41,395 nt of DNA from Desulfobotulus alkaliphilus (GCF_007830435.1 NZ_VLLC01000029.1:1-41395); one strand, 5' to 3'; counted from the first letter of the stretch, positions 9,557 to 16,968 are shown. A program made the numbers and translations. The notes: generated by a model not told the origin, from the letters alone.

Positions 9557-9704
9557 CTGTTCAAATCAGAACAGGTCTCATAGAAAAAGCTTCAGACATA
9601 AAAAAAAGTCTAGGTTCAAAACAATAAAACAACACCCAAGACACTGCCTGACAGGTATCCTGATTACCAGAATAAAAGGGTGTTGAATCATTACTTAAAA
9701 AAAT
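9557..9704. other. Upstream gap of the peptidase gene with an inverted repeat
   Basis: CAACACCC at 9630-9637 and GGGTGTTG at 9678-9685 form an 8-bp inverted repeat around 40 nt. The right side runs into GTGTTGAATCATTAC (9680-9694), which differs at two positions from the terminal repeat GTGCTGAATAATTAC of the palindromic elements. It may be the worn end of an older copy. No gene is seen. Confidence 0.35.
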
Positions 9705-9837
9705 AGTAACTTCTGAGTAACTTGAATTTAGTTCTTTTAATTCAAAAGCTTAAAAAATTACCAATTATCCATCACTGATCGAAATGAGTTTGAATCCTGC
9801 ACAAGTTACTCTATGACAAGACGCCCTAGCAGGGCGT
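9705..9837. repeat. 123-bp repeat, copy A, ending in a GC hairpin
   Basis: Positions 9705-9827 match 41273-41395 without gaps, with three mismatches by eye (120/123). Inside are AGTAACTTG (9716-9724) and its inverse CAAGTTACT (9802-9810). The copy ends in a perfect hairpin ACGCCCT-AGC-AGGGCGT (9821-9837); in the other copy the window stops after the first arm. It contains no open frame. It directly abuts palindromic element copy 1. Confidence 0.9.
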
Positions 9838-9839
9838 GA

Positions 9840-10034
9840 GCTGCTGTTCAGCACAATTTTCCTTTGGTAAATCGAATACCTTTAATCAGGAGTATAGACA
9901 ACCGGACCTTTTGCTCGTGACGCAATCCGAAACGATTGCAATGTCACTCACAAACAGCCCGATTGTCTTTTGCTGGAACAAAAATTTTGAAATTAAAGCA
10001 CAATCTTTCAGGGAAAAATATGCTGAATAATTAC
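9840..10034 (-). mobile_element. Palindromic MITE-like element, copy 1 (outer frame only)
   Basis: The left half (to the GTGACGCAAT at 9918) is the reverse complement of the right arm of copy 4. The right half is the reverse complement of the left arm of copy 3 and ends in ATGCTGAATAATTAC (10020-10034). The two halves meet at GTGACGCAAT/CCGAAACGATTGCAATGTCAC, with no inner hairpin module, so this copy shows the bare frame. The left end GCTGCTGTTCAGCAC is worn, and no target duplication fits it. If the element instead begins at GTAAC at 9706, the flanks AAAAAATA and AAAAAATC agree at 7 of 8 positions, which would place the 123-bp repeat inside it. Confidence 0.75.
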
Positions 10035-10040
10035 AAAAAA

Positions 10041-10463
10041 TCATAAGCTCTCCAGGGAATCTTCTCCTATGGTGTCGGTAATTACCCGGTAGGTTCCCCG
10101 CTTCTCCCTGTGTATTTTCCCTGTCTTATATAAACGGAAAACAATGTTGCGGAGTTTTTTGTCATCGTATCCCGTTTTTTCACGGATTTCCTTAAACTCT
10201 ATCAGCCCGCCATGTTCCCTCATGACAGAAAGAACCACATTGCCTGCATTAAGACCGGAACGTTTCCCCTTGCGGCTGCTGCTTTTCCGGGGACTGGCCG
10301 TATCCATCCCCACCGTCAGATGAATCTGTTTTAAAAGGTTTTCCAGTTGAATCATCCTGCCCATCAGATCTGTGAGATCTTTTCGTTTCGGGATATCATG
10401 CTGATCCAGAACCTGCTCAATAAGATCGCTTAAAACAGGACGTGCGGCTTTCTTTCTGGCCAT
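10041..10463 (-). CDS. Small winged-helix-type protein
   Basis: A 140-residue hypothetical protein. The N-terminal half is helical and charged (LSDLIEQVLDQHDIPKRKD, then a leucine-rich stretch IQLENLLKQIHL), followed by a basic linker SSSRKGKRSG. Residues about 68-125 look like a winged helix-turn-helix: VVLSVMREHGGLIEFKEIRE, TGYDDKKLRNIVFRLYKTGK, then a wing ending GTYRVI. It is therefore probably a DNA-binding protein; target unknown. The longest frame starts 38 codons earlier, but AAGGAG lies 7 nt before the ATG at 10463. It sits between two palindromic elements and starts its stop-side flank right at the edge of copy 1. Confidence 0.65.
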   Translation of the reverse strand: MARKKAARPVLSDLIEQVLDQHDIPKRKDLTDLMGRMIQLENLLKQIHLTVGMDTASPRKSSSRKGKRSGLNAGNVVLSVMREHGGLIEFKEIREKTGYDDKKLRNIVFRLYKTGKIHREKRGTYRVITDTIGEDSLESL

Positions 10464-10762
10464 GGGGCACTCCTTCATACCATGCGGGTTATAATTCATA
10501 TAAGCAATCAAAAGAAGACATGAAATAAAAATACGTTTTCCTGTAAAAAATTCAAGTAAAGAATTCTTTATACCCAAAAAACATCTACAAAAATCTGCTT
10601 CACACCAAAAAAGGAAGAGCCCATAAACCTAAAAAAGCAACCAAAAACCCTGTTTTCAGTCAGCCCATCAAGTAAAAACATCCTCCGCATAAAATTATCA
10701 CACATTCCGATACACAATCAGAAATCATCCCCAGAAAACCTGCAAAAACCACCACCGATCCC
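10464..10762. other. A-rich gap upstream of the winged-helix gene
   Basis: About 300 nt without a supported gene. It is rich in A on the plus strand and contains no repeat copy. Near its right end, on the minus strand, ACCGCC and GGTGGT around a 9-nt loop are followed by GGTTTTT (about 10747-10772), a possible terminator for the broken lipoprotein gene that ends at 10763. Confidence 0.4.
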
Positions 10763-10915
10763 TTAGGCGGTGAACCGGCGGGATACATAAGATTTTTTCA
10801 GCAGATTCAGTTGCCCGCCCAGAGATTTCATGTTAACCATATCAGGTTTTTTTAAATGCTGCGGATCCTGCCCTCCCCTTGTTCCACAACCGCTTAATAA
10901 AAACAAAGACAGCAG
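10763..10915 (-). pseudogene. Small lipoprotein gene, 5' end split off by an element insertion
   Basis: On the minus strand the frame YLLSLFLLSGCGTRGGQ has the hydrophobic core and lipobox LSGC of a lipoprotein signal peptide, followed by about 40 residues to a TAA at 10763. The signal peptide loses its start where palindromic element copy 2 begins at 10916. Removing the element and one copy of its 8-bp flank joins this frame to GTG at 11367-11365, with GGAAG 8 nt upstream, giving a protein starting MLLSLFLLSGC. So the gene was probably intact before insertion. An 86-codon frame that begins inside the element could still drive some translation. The protein has the size of LptM-type small lipoproteins, but I do not claim that identity. 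Confidence 0.5.
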
Positions 10916-11000
10916 GTAATTATTCAGCAGCTTCGTACTGTTGCAAGGCTCCGTGGCTATTTGCAAGTGACATTGCAATCGTTTCGGATCAGAGTTTCGT

Positions 11001-11070
11001 CCGGCACTCAAGCCATAAACCAAAAGCCAATCATTTAGAACAATACAACTTTATTGAGCTTGAGTGCCGG
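11001..11070. repeat. Nested palindromic module, left site of copy 2
   Basis: It starts CCGGCACTCAAGC and ends with the exact reverse complement GCTTGAGTGCCGG, with a 44-nt middle. The same module lies at the equivalent site of copy 5 (32237-32305). Copy 3 lacks it at that site. Confidence 0.85.
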
Positions 11071-11208
11071 AGTGCTAATAAGAAGCGGCAAACTGTCTGA
11101 GCCGCCACAAAGGCAGCGTACCAAGGCCTGCTATGGTAATCAAAAAGCTTATCCTGCCTGTGGCGGGGAGTTTTTGCCGCTTCCGCACAGGCCAAGAAGC
11201 TCCCGAAT

Positions 11209-11276
11209 CCGGCACTCAAGATCCATAGGCTTTTTTGCTCCCGTAAAGGGCTTGGGTTTTTCAGCTTGAGTGCCGG
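11209..11276. repeat. Nested palindromic module, right site of copy 2
   Basis: It has the same CCGGCACTCAAG/CTTGAGTGCCGG ends as the left module but a different middle. It matches the module at 19264-19332 in copy 4. In copy 3 the site is empty (CCCGAATAAGATTGCG). Confidence 0.85.
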
Positions 11277-11405
11277 ATTGCGTCACGGGCAAATGCCTGG
11301 GGCCTGTGCATCTGTCTTGCAGCTATGGTACTTGGAAAGCTGTGCTGAACAGTTACGACAGCAGCACTAACAAAGCTTCCGTTCAACCCCAATCTGTCAG
11401 GCACC

Positions 11406-11945
11406 ATGACGCCGAAACAACGCCTCATTCATATTTATCGACAACTTGAGCAGCTTAGTGGTGAAAAGCCCTATGTTGCACGGGGATTTGCCATCGGTGT
11501 TTTTATCTCCATGACCCCCACCATACCCTTAAATACCATCCTGGCCGTTATCCTTGGCTTTCTGCTTCGGGGAAGCATACCCGCAGCCTTTATAGGCACC
11601 CTGATATCCAACCCCGTCACCATTCCTTTTCTTTATTACGCCGCATACTGGCTGGGTGTCACAGTAACCAGGGTACAGGGTGTAAGCTTTGATGAAATCC
11701 TTACCCTTGCCTACCATTTCAACGGTCCCGGCACCCTGCAGGAAAAAATCCATGAAGCCGGTCATCTTATTCATGGCAAAGTTCCTGTATTATGGGCCTC
11801 CCTCCTTGGCGGCGTCATCATGGGTATTCCCGTGGCCATTGGTACCTACTATCTAACACTGCGCCTGTTACGGGCATCTGCATCCGAAAGACTTTTACCC
11901 AGTGAGGACAACCCTAAGAATGACAGCACCCCAGACCCTCCTTAA
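11406..11945 (+). CDS. DUF2062 membrane protein
   Basis: A 179-residue protein of the DUF2062 family, of unknown function. Typical features are RGFAIGVFISMTPTIPLNTI near residues 26-45, the motif SNPVTIPFLYYAAYWLG, and about three or four hydrophobic segments (33-50, 55-85, 130-150). The family is often found beside cell-envelope or RNA-processing genes. Its end overlaps the start of rsmA by 26 nt, so the pair is co-translated. No strong ribosome site precedes the ATG. The gene begins 50 nt after palindromic element copy 2, so its transcription must begin in or before that element. Confidence 0.85.
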   Translation: MTPKQRLIHIYRQLEQLSGEKPYVARGFAIGVFISMTPTIPLNTILAVILGFLLRGSIPAAFIGTLISNPVTIPFLYYAAYWLGVTVTRVQGVSFDEILTLAYHFNGPGTLQEKIHEAGHLIHGKVPVLWASLLGGVIMGIPVAIGTYYLTLRLLRASASERLLPSEDNPKNDSTPDPP

Positions 11946-12768
11946 AGCCTGGAACCTGAAACCTAAAAAAGAAATGGGGCAGAATTTTCTCACAGACCCC
12001 TCCACCCCGGAAATGATTCTGGACCGGGCGGGTATCCGTGAAGCCTGCGGCCAGACAATCATTGAAATCGGACCCGGCCTTGGCGCCATGACCCTTCCCG
12101 CAGCCCGAAGGGCAGCTCATGTCCATGCCATTGAGCTGGACAGGGAAATCATCCCTTTGCTGGAAACAGAAATACGTGTTGCAGACTGCAAGAATGTTAC
12201 CGTACATTCCGGCAGCATTCTCAAGGTGGACCTGGAACCCATGCTGGCCGAAGGCCGTAACACGCTTGTGATCGGAAATCTTCCCTACAATATTTCATCC
12301 CAGATTCTTATCCGCCTGCTTGCCTTCCGCCACCGTATTGCACGCGGTGTGTTCATGCTACAGACAGAAATGGCCGAACGTATTGTGGCAGCTCCGGGCA
12401 GCCGGGATTACGGCAGACTTTCCGTGGCCATGCAGTACTGCGGAAGTGTCCGCATCCTTACTTCTGTCAAAGCTCATCTTTTTTACCCGAAGCCAAAGGT
12501 CGATTCATCCATCATTGAAGTGACTTTTACTGAAAAACCTGTGCTGCAGGCAAAAAATGAAAAACTTTTTTTCGATGTGGTCAGGGCGGCATTTGGCCTG
12601 AGACGCAAAACCTTAAGAAACAGCCTTGCCTCCGGCCTGAAAGAACTGACGCCCCAAAATGCGGAAAAGCTTCTGACTGAAGCGGGAATTGACCCCAGGC
12701 GCAGGGCAGAAACCCTTACGGTTGCTGAGTTTGTAAGGTTGACGGACTGCTTTATCGGATACAGATGA
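11920..12768 (+). CDS. rsmA: 16S rRNA dimethyladenosine transferase RsmA (KsgA)
   Basis: A 282-residue methyltransferase that dimethylates two adjacent adenosines in the 3'-terminal hairpin of 16S rRNA, using S-adenosylmethionine, late in 30S assembly. Seen are the N-terminal motif PKKEMGQNFLTD, the AdoMet-binding IEIGPGLGAMT (G51-G55) and the catalytic-loop motif NLPY (120-123). The C-terminal helical region, with AAFGLRRKTLRNSL, is complete. A GTG at 11902 opens the frame, but the ATG at 11920 with GAGGA 11 nt upstream gives the usual N-terminus. It overlaps the DUF2062 gene. A strong terminator follows. Confidence 0.96.
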   Translation: MTAPQTLLKAWNLKPKKEMGQNFLTDPSTPEMILDRAGIREACGQTIIEIGPGLGAMTLPAARRAAHVHAIELDREIIPLLETEIRVADCKNVTVHSGSILKVDLEPMLAEGRNTLVIGNLPYNISSQILIRLLAFRHRIARGVFMLQTEMAERIVAAPGSRDYGRLSVAMQYCGSVRILTSVKAHLFYPKPKVDSSIIEVTFTEKPVLQAKNEKLFFDVVRAAFGLRRKTLRNSLASGLKELTPQNAEKLLTEAGIDPRRRAETLTVAEFVRLTDCFIGYR

Positions 12769-12814
12769 AAAACAAACCCGGTAAGCAGCCCTGACAGTAT
12801 CTAAGAAATAATGA

Positions 12815-12838
12815 ACGCCCCTTCCGGGGCGTTTTTTT
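12815..12838 (+). terminator. Intrinsic terminator after rsmA
   Basis: ACGCCCC-TTC-CGGGGCGT-type stem (12815-12832) followed by seven T, about 45 nt after the rsmA stop. Confidence 0.9.
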
Positions 12839-12882
12839 GTTTTTGCTGGCATAAAAAAAAACATCCTGCTATTCTTTATTTT

Positions 12883-13365
12883 ATGGAAAAAATCTTAACT
12901 TCAAAAATCAGATGGCTACGCTTTCCTGCCTATGCAGCACTGCTTCTGGCCTTTTTTGTGCTGTGGCCCCGCACCGCAGATGATCTACAGGCCATTGCCC
13001 TGGATGTTTTGCATGAAATCAACACCCAACAGGATTTACAGGAAATTGCTCTGGCCCTGCAGAAACATCACAGGGAAACGGGCACCTTCCCGGCCCCGGA
13101 AGAAATGGACCGGTGGCTGAAGCAGGTGTTTGCCGGTCAGCCCCAATACCATCTGCCCATTGACCGCTGGGGAAACGCCCTGCACTATGAAACCACAGAG
13201 GACAGGCTGGGATTTTCCCTGCGCAGCTCCGGCAGGGACGGTATTCCCGGAACCAGCGATGATCTGGGACGAATCTTTTTCTTCCCCAGCCTGGGGGACA
13301 AGGCAAAAAATGATGCTGATTTGCCCCATGAGGCCATTTTGCCCCCTGCACAGGCCCTTCCTTAA
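12883..13365 (+). CDS. GspG-C-terminal-like protein with one membrane anchor
   Basis: A 160-residue protein. Residues 12-28 form one hydrophobic segment (FPAYAALLLAFFVLW). A helical stalk follows, then LPIDRWGNALHYE (92-104) and SSGRDGIPGTSDDLGRI. These resemble the C-terminal domain of the major type II secretion pseudopilin GspG, where the Asp-rich loop binds calcium (DPWGNPY, then DDI). It lacks the prepilin peptidase site (G before FTLxE), so it would stay a membrane-anchored protein and not be processed like a pseudopilin. The ATG at 12883 has no clear ribosome site; a longer frame opens at 12811 but runs through the terminator. Function unknown; no other secretion genes are near. Confidence 0.7.
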   Translation: MEKILTSKIRWLRFPAYAALLLAFFVLWPRTADDLQAIALDVLHEINTQQDLQEIALALQKHHRETGTFPAPEEMDRWLKQVFAGQPQYHLPIDRWGNALHYETTEDRLGFSLRSSGRDGIPGTSDDLGRIFFFPSLGDKAKNDADLPHEAILPPAQALP

Positions 13366-13417
13366 GTACAATTTTCATCATTCATGCTCCAAAAATAATA
13401 CAGACGCATTTTTTTAG

Positions 13418-13446
13418 TTGACACAAACTTTTTTTGATAGGATTAT
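13418..13446 (+). promoter_or_regulatory. Sigma70-type promoter for the DUF2325 gene
   Basis: TTGACA (13418-13423), a 17-nt spacer, and GATTAT (13441-13446), with the start codon 33 nt downstream of the -10 element. Confidence 0.65.
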
Positions 13447-13479
13447 TCCTGAAAAACTTAACCCTTTTCAGGAGCAGCC

Positions 13480-14748
13480 ATGACACCCATGCCCCCGAAC
13501 AATCCCCTCTCCCTTCTGGCCCCCTTTTCTACGGAACAGACATGGATATGCCAAAAAGCCCGTTTCCTTGCCCTCTGGGAAATCCCCCAGACCATGAAAT
13601 GCCCTCTGGTGGGCACCTGCCTTTCCGTGGAAGATCATCAGAAACTGCTCAAAAAAGCTGGCATCTGCGTCAGCCGCCTCTGTCCCGCAGGACTCCATGC
13701 CGCTGTCATGGAAAACATTGACACGGAAACACGGGTGGCCCGCAGAATTGATACTTTCCTGAAAAAAAAATTTGATGCCCTGTCCAGAGAATGGCTGCAT
13801 ACGCCGGAGCAGGAAGTCCGTAAACTCTGGCGCAAAGGTATTGAAACAGGAGATCTTGAGCTTCCCCTCTATATCATCGCCTCAAGGTCCGACATTTCTC
13901 CCTCCCTGCATGCAGAAGCCTTCGGCACCCTGCACATGCTGGGCCATACAGCAAAAAGGGATCTGCTGGCAGCCCGGAGATCCATGGCCAGGCTTGAAAA
14001 ACTTCTGGCCGAAGAAAGGGAGACAGCCCGGCGGATACAGAAGGAAGAGCGGCAGAAACAGGATCTTCTGCGTGCGGAAATTCAAACCCTGAAAAAAGAG
14101 GCCCGTACAAGGCAGGCCTGCACCACGGCTGTAACGGAAAAGGATGAAACGTCCAGAGAGATCATTGAAACCCTTGGCGAACGCCTCCGCCGCGCACAGG
14201 AAAAAAATCAGGCCCTGATACAGAGGGTGAGAAAGCTTGAAGAAGAAAGAAAAGCATACCGCTGCGATACGGAGACCGAAAAAATTCCGTCCCGGACAGA
14301 GAAAGAGGCCCCCATCAAACGGCAGGCCATTTCATCTGCGGAAAAAAAAGAGATCCCCTCCCTGGAGGATAAACGCATTCTCGTGGTCGGCGGCAGGCCC
14401 TGCATGCAGTCCCTCTACCGCCACGCCGTAGAAAAATCAGGAGGTCGCTTTGAGTACCATGACGGCTGCATCCATGGCGGCCGACAAACCCTGGAAGCCC
14501 GTGTGCGCCGTTCAGACCTCGTCCTCTGCCCCGTCACCTGCAACAGCCATGGCGCCTGCGGTCTTGTCAAGGATATCTGCAGAAAACACGGTAAATGCCT
14601 CCGCATGCTGGACTCATCCAGCCGTTCCGCCATCACCTCCGCTCTGGCAAAGGCTGCAGATCCTGCACCCTCCGATGAAGGCCCCACGGATCTTCCCCTT
14701 ATTGCGGGCAACCGCTTTGCCCCTTCATCCATGACCTGCAAAGAATAA
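13480..14748 (+). CDS. DUF2325 protein with central coiled coil
   Basis: A 422-residue cytoplasmic protein in three parts. The N-terminal part carries CPLVGTC (41-47), CVSRLC (63-68) and HMLGH (152-156), a Cys/His set that could hold a metal or a cofactor. Residues about 165-262 are a charged coiled coil. Residues 298-385 are a DUF2325 domain: RILVVGGRPCMQSLYRHAVE, then FEYHDGCIHGG and further Cys at 350, 354 and 360. DUF2325 proteins are widespread in Proteobacteria and of unknown function; the C-terminal fold looks like a small Rossmann-type domain. AGGAG lies 7 nt before the ATG. It stands alone behind its own promoter, followed by palindromic element copy 3. Confidence 0.8.
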   Translation: MTPMPPNNPLSLLAPFSTEQTWICQKARFLALWEIPQTMKCPLVGTCLSVEDHQKLLKKAGICVSRLCPAGLHAAVMENIDTETRVARRIDTFLKKKFDALSREWLHTPEQEVRKLWRKGIETGDLELPLYIIASRSDISPSLHAEAFGTLHMLGHTAKRDLLAARRSMARLEKLLAEERETARRIQKEERQKQDLLRAEIQTLKKEARTRQACTTAVTEKDETSREIIETLGERLRRAQEKNQALIQRVRKLEEERKAYRCDTETEKIPSRTEKEAPIKRQAISSAEKKEIPSLEDKRILVVGGRPCMQSLYRHAVEKSGGRFEYHDGCIHGGRQTLEARVRRSDLVLCPVTCNSHGACGLVKDICRKHGKCLRMLDSSSRSAITSALAKAADPAPSDEGPTDLPLIAGNRFAPSSMTCKE

Positions 14749-14802
14749 GCCTGCGCACCGCAAAAAAACCGGGATCAGTCGTCGCTAGAAGATTATTTAG
14801 TC

Positions 14803-15127
14803 GTAATTATTCAGCACCTTTTTTTGCATGATTATGCCCTAATTTCAAAATATTGGTTCCAGCAAAAGGCAATCGGGCTGTTTGTGAGTGACATTGCAAT
14901 CGTTTCGGATCAGAGCTTTGCAGGCCTGTGCGAAAGAAGCGGCAAACTGTTTGAGCCGCCACAAAGGCAGCGTGCTAAAGCCTGCCATGATAATCAAAAA
15001 GCTTATCCTGCCTGTGGCGGGGAGTTTTTGCCGCTTCCGCACAGGGCAAGAAGCTCCCGAATAAGATTGCGTCACGAACAAATGGTCCGGTTGTCTATGC
15101 ACCTGATTAATTGTGTTGAGCAGCTAT
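14803..15127 (+). mobile_element. Palindromic MITE-like element, copy 3, with near-perfect target duplication
   Basis: Left end GTAATTATTCAGCAC (14803-14817); right end GTGTTGAGCAGCTAT (15113-15127), a worn form of the usual repeat. Flanks are ATTTAGTC (14795-14802) and TTTTAGTC (15128-15135), equal at 7 of 8. The inner frame pair is GTGACATTGCAAT (14888-14900) and ATTGCGTCAC (15066-15075). It holds the central hairpin but neither 69-bp module. Its right end lies 26 nt before the flavodoxin promoter. Confidence 0.88.
14913..15056. repeat. Central long hairpin of copy 3
   Basis: GAGCTT (14913-14918) pairs with AAGCTC (15051-15056). Further in, GCCTGTGCG pairs with CGCACAGGGC, and GAAGCGGCAAACT with AGTTTTTGCCGCTTC. 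CCGCCACAAAGGCAG then faces CTGCCTGTGGCGG. Together they can form one long imperfect hairpin. The same hairpin is in copies 2 and 5 and absent from copy 1. Confidence 0.8.
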
Positions 15128-15152
15128 TTTTAGTCAAGCCGAAAAAAATTAC

Positions 15153-15181
15153 TTGACACCACAATACGGCCCTGCTACTTT
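15153..15181 (+). promoter_or_regulatory. Sigma70-type promoter for the flavodoxin gene
   Basis: TTGACA (15153-15158), a 17-nt spacer, then TACTTT (15176-15181), 55 nt before the flavodoxin start. Confidence 0.65.
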
Positions 15182-15193
15182 CGCCATGGCTAA

Positions 15194-15679
<486 letters not shown>

Positions 15680-15725
15680 CCCTTAAAGAACAGGGCCACA
15701 TACGCAGGGAAAGGAAGATACTTAC

Positions 15726-16124
15726 ATGACTAAAAAACAGTCCAAGGTGATGCGAAGTTTTCAGATACGGATGATTACCCAGCTCAGTCAGGGAACCTTT
15801 TCATCCATTGACCTGAAAAATGAATTCTTTGTCAAATGGCTTGTGGGCTATATGGCAGACAATCAGATTCCTTTTCAGTTAATCCCTCTGGGAGCAGGCG
15901 TCACACGCATTCTTCTGGCCGGCTGTGTATGTGAGCACTGCAAAGGCAAAGGCTTTATCGCTGAAAAAGCAGACACATTGCCCAAACCCCACCTTATGTC
16001 AGCCCTTGAAAAGGAACTCGCCGACGAAGAAGCCCAGACTGCCCACTGCGGAGACCATTGCTCCTGTGAAAACGGCTGTGCAGGCGGTGGCATCTGCTGC
16101 AGCCAGCAGCACAGGGCTGCCTGA
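15726..16124 (+). CDS. Cys-rich C-terminal tail protein downstream of flavodoxin
   Basis: A 132-residue hypothetical protein I do not recognise. Residues 1-65 are a compact domain without Cys. C67, C69 and C72 follow in GCVCEHCKGKG, then a tail with C108, C112, C114, C118, C124, C125 and interspersed His, a good metal or iron-sulfur ligand set. GGAAG lies 9 nt before the ATG. Closeness to flavodoxin suggests a redox or metal-handling role (inference). The tail resembles metal-binding C-termini added to unrelated proteins, so the two halves may have different roles. Confidence 0.65.
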   Translation: MTKKQSKVMRSFQIRMITQLSQGTFSSIDLKNEFFVKWLVGYMADNQIPFQLIPLGAGVTRILLAGCVCEHCKGKGFIAEKADTLPKPHLMSALEKELADEEAQTAHCGDHCSCENGCAGGGICCSQQHRAA

Positions 16125-16248
16125 TTTTCTCACCCCTGCCGCAGGCGGTTTTTTCTCCCCATACCTTCTGCGGCAGAACACCCCCACCCGGCTGCCCGGT
16201 ACCCTCCAGACCGGCAGTCAGGTGATTTTCCTGCCATCTCCACCCTGA

Positions 16249-16291
16249 CCCCTGAGACCGTTCTCCCCGATGGTCTCAGGGGTTCTCTTTT
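16249..16291 (+). terminator. Strong intrinsic terminator after the flavodoxin pair
   Basis: CCCCTGAGACC (16249-16259) and GGTCTCAGGGG (16272-16282) form a perfect 11-bp stem with a 12-nt loop, followed by TTCTCTTTT. It lies about 125 nt after the Cys-rich gene. Confidence 0.85.
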
Positions 16292-16409
16292 CAGGCTTTT
16301 CCTTGACAATCCCCCCTGCCTTCCGGATACTCCCCCCACGGATGTACCAAGGGAAAAAACAGTTTTCTCCCCTCAATGTGTAAAAATATCATGCCCCAAG
16401 GATTCAGCC

Positions 16410-16925
16410 ATGGATACACGCCCCGAAGCCTGCCTGCAGCGTTACCTGAAAACGGAAAGCCTTCTGCACCACTTCTACACCTTTTTTGATTACTGCTCCC
16501 GCGTGTGCATTCCAAAACTCATTGCAGCCTCCCCCGGGAAACCCGTGGCCGCCTGCTGCAAAGACAGATACTATCAGGTCTATGATCTGGATCACCCGTC
16601 CTTTGACCTGCTCCGCCGGGAAAGGGAAAGCCTTTACGGCAGCCCCGCAGATCAGCCGGAAAACTCTGGCGTCAGCCCCTGCGAATACCATACGGCCACA
16701 GGATGCCTGCTGAAAGACCACAAAAGCCCCGTATGCTTAAGTTTCATGTGCAGACCGGCCATTGATGCCCTCAGGGAGAAACACGGCATCTATACCTATG
16801 ACTATCTGGGCTTTAACTACGCCCTTGAATGGATTCTCACAGGGGATATGCCGGAAAAGGAATGGCGCACCTTCTACGAAAGCCTTGAAGACATGATCCG
16901 GAAAATATCATCCAAGGCTGCCTGA
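16410..16925 (+). CDS. Cys-rich hypothetical protein
   Basis: A 171-residue soluble protein. Eight Cys are spread as C29, C33, C49, C50, C91, C99, C109 and C114, in ACCKDRYY and CEYHTATGCLLKDHKSPVCL followed by SFMC. The spacing recalls YkgJ-type putative zinc/iron-chelating proteins, which have Cys clusters in the same order, but I am not sure of the family. AAGGA lies 7 nt before the ATG. It is convergent with panB and set apart from the flavodoxin pair by a terminator. Confidence 0.65.
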   Translation: MDTRPEACLQRYLKTESLLHHFYTFFDYCSRVCIPKLIAASPGKPVAACCKDRYYQVYDLDHPSFDLLRRERESLYGSPADQPENSGVSPCEYHTATGCLLKDHKSPVCLSFMCRPAIDALREKHGIYTYDYLGFNYALEWILTGDMPEKEWRTFYESLEDMIRKISSKAA

Positions 16926-16968
16926 AAGGCCAACCTCCGGATGCTGCCAGCAGGCCCCCGGAAAGCAT

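Larger units (their letters stand above)
10916..11356 (+). mobile_element. Palindromic MITE-like element, copy 2, with perfect 8-bp target duplication
   Basis: Left end GTAATTATTCAGCAG (10916-10930), right end GTGCTGAACAGTTAC (11342-11356). Both are flanked directly by GACAGCAG (10908-10915 and 11357-11364). Inside, GTGACATTGCAAT (10967-10979) and ATTGCGTCAC (11277-11286) form the inner frame pair. Between them lie a 70-bp palindromic module (11001-11070), the central hairpin (about 11083-11182) and a second palindromic module (11209-11276). This is the fullest copy in the window. No transposase is encoded. Confidence 0.9.

Noticed and set aside
9821-9837. ACGCCCT-AGC-AGGGCGT read as a plain intrinsic terminator
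   Set aside because: No T-run follows on either strand and no gene ends there; it is part of the 123-bp repeat, whose other copy carries the same first arm.
14824-15156. A 110-codon frame through element copy 3, with a related peptide (SGKL-EPPQRQR-KAC) in copies 2 and 5
   Set aside because: The similarity follows from the repeated DNA. In copy 5 the frame shifts in the middle and comes back, the frame covers the two arms of a hairpin, and no ribosome site is present. It is not a conserved transposase or protein.
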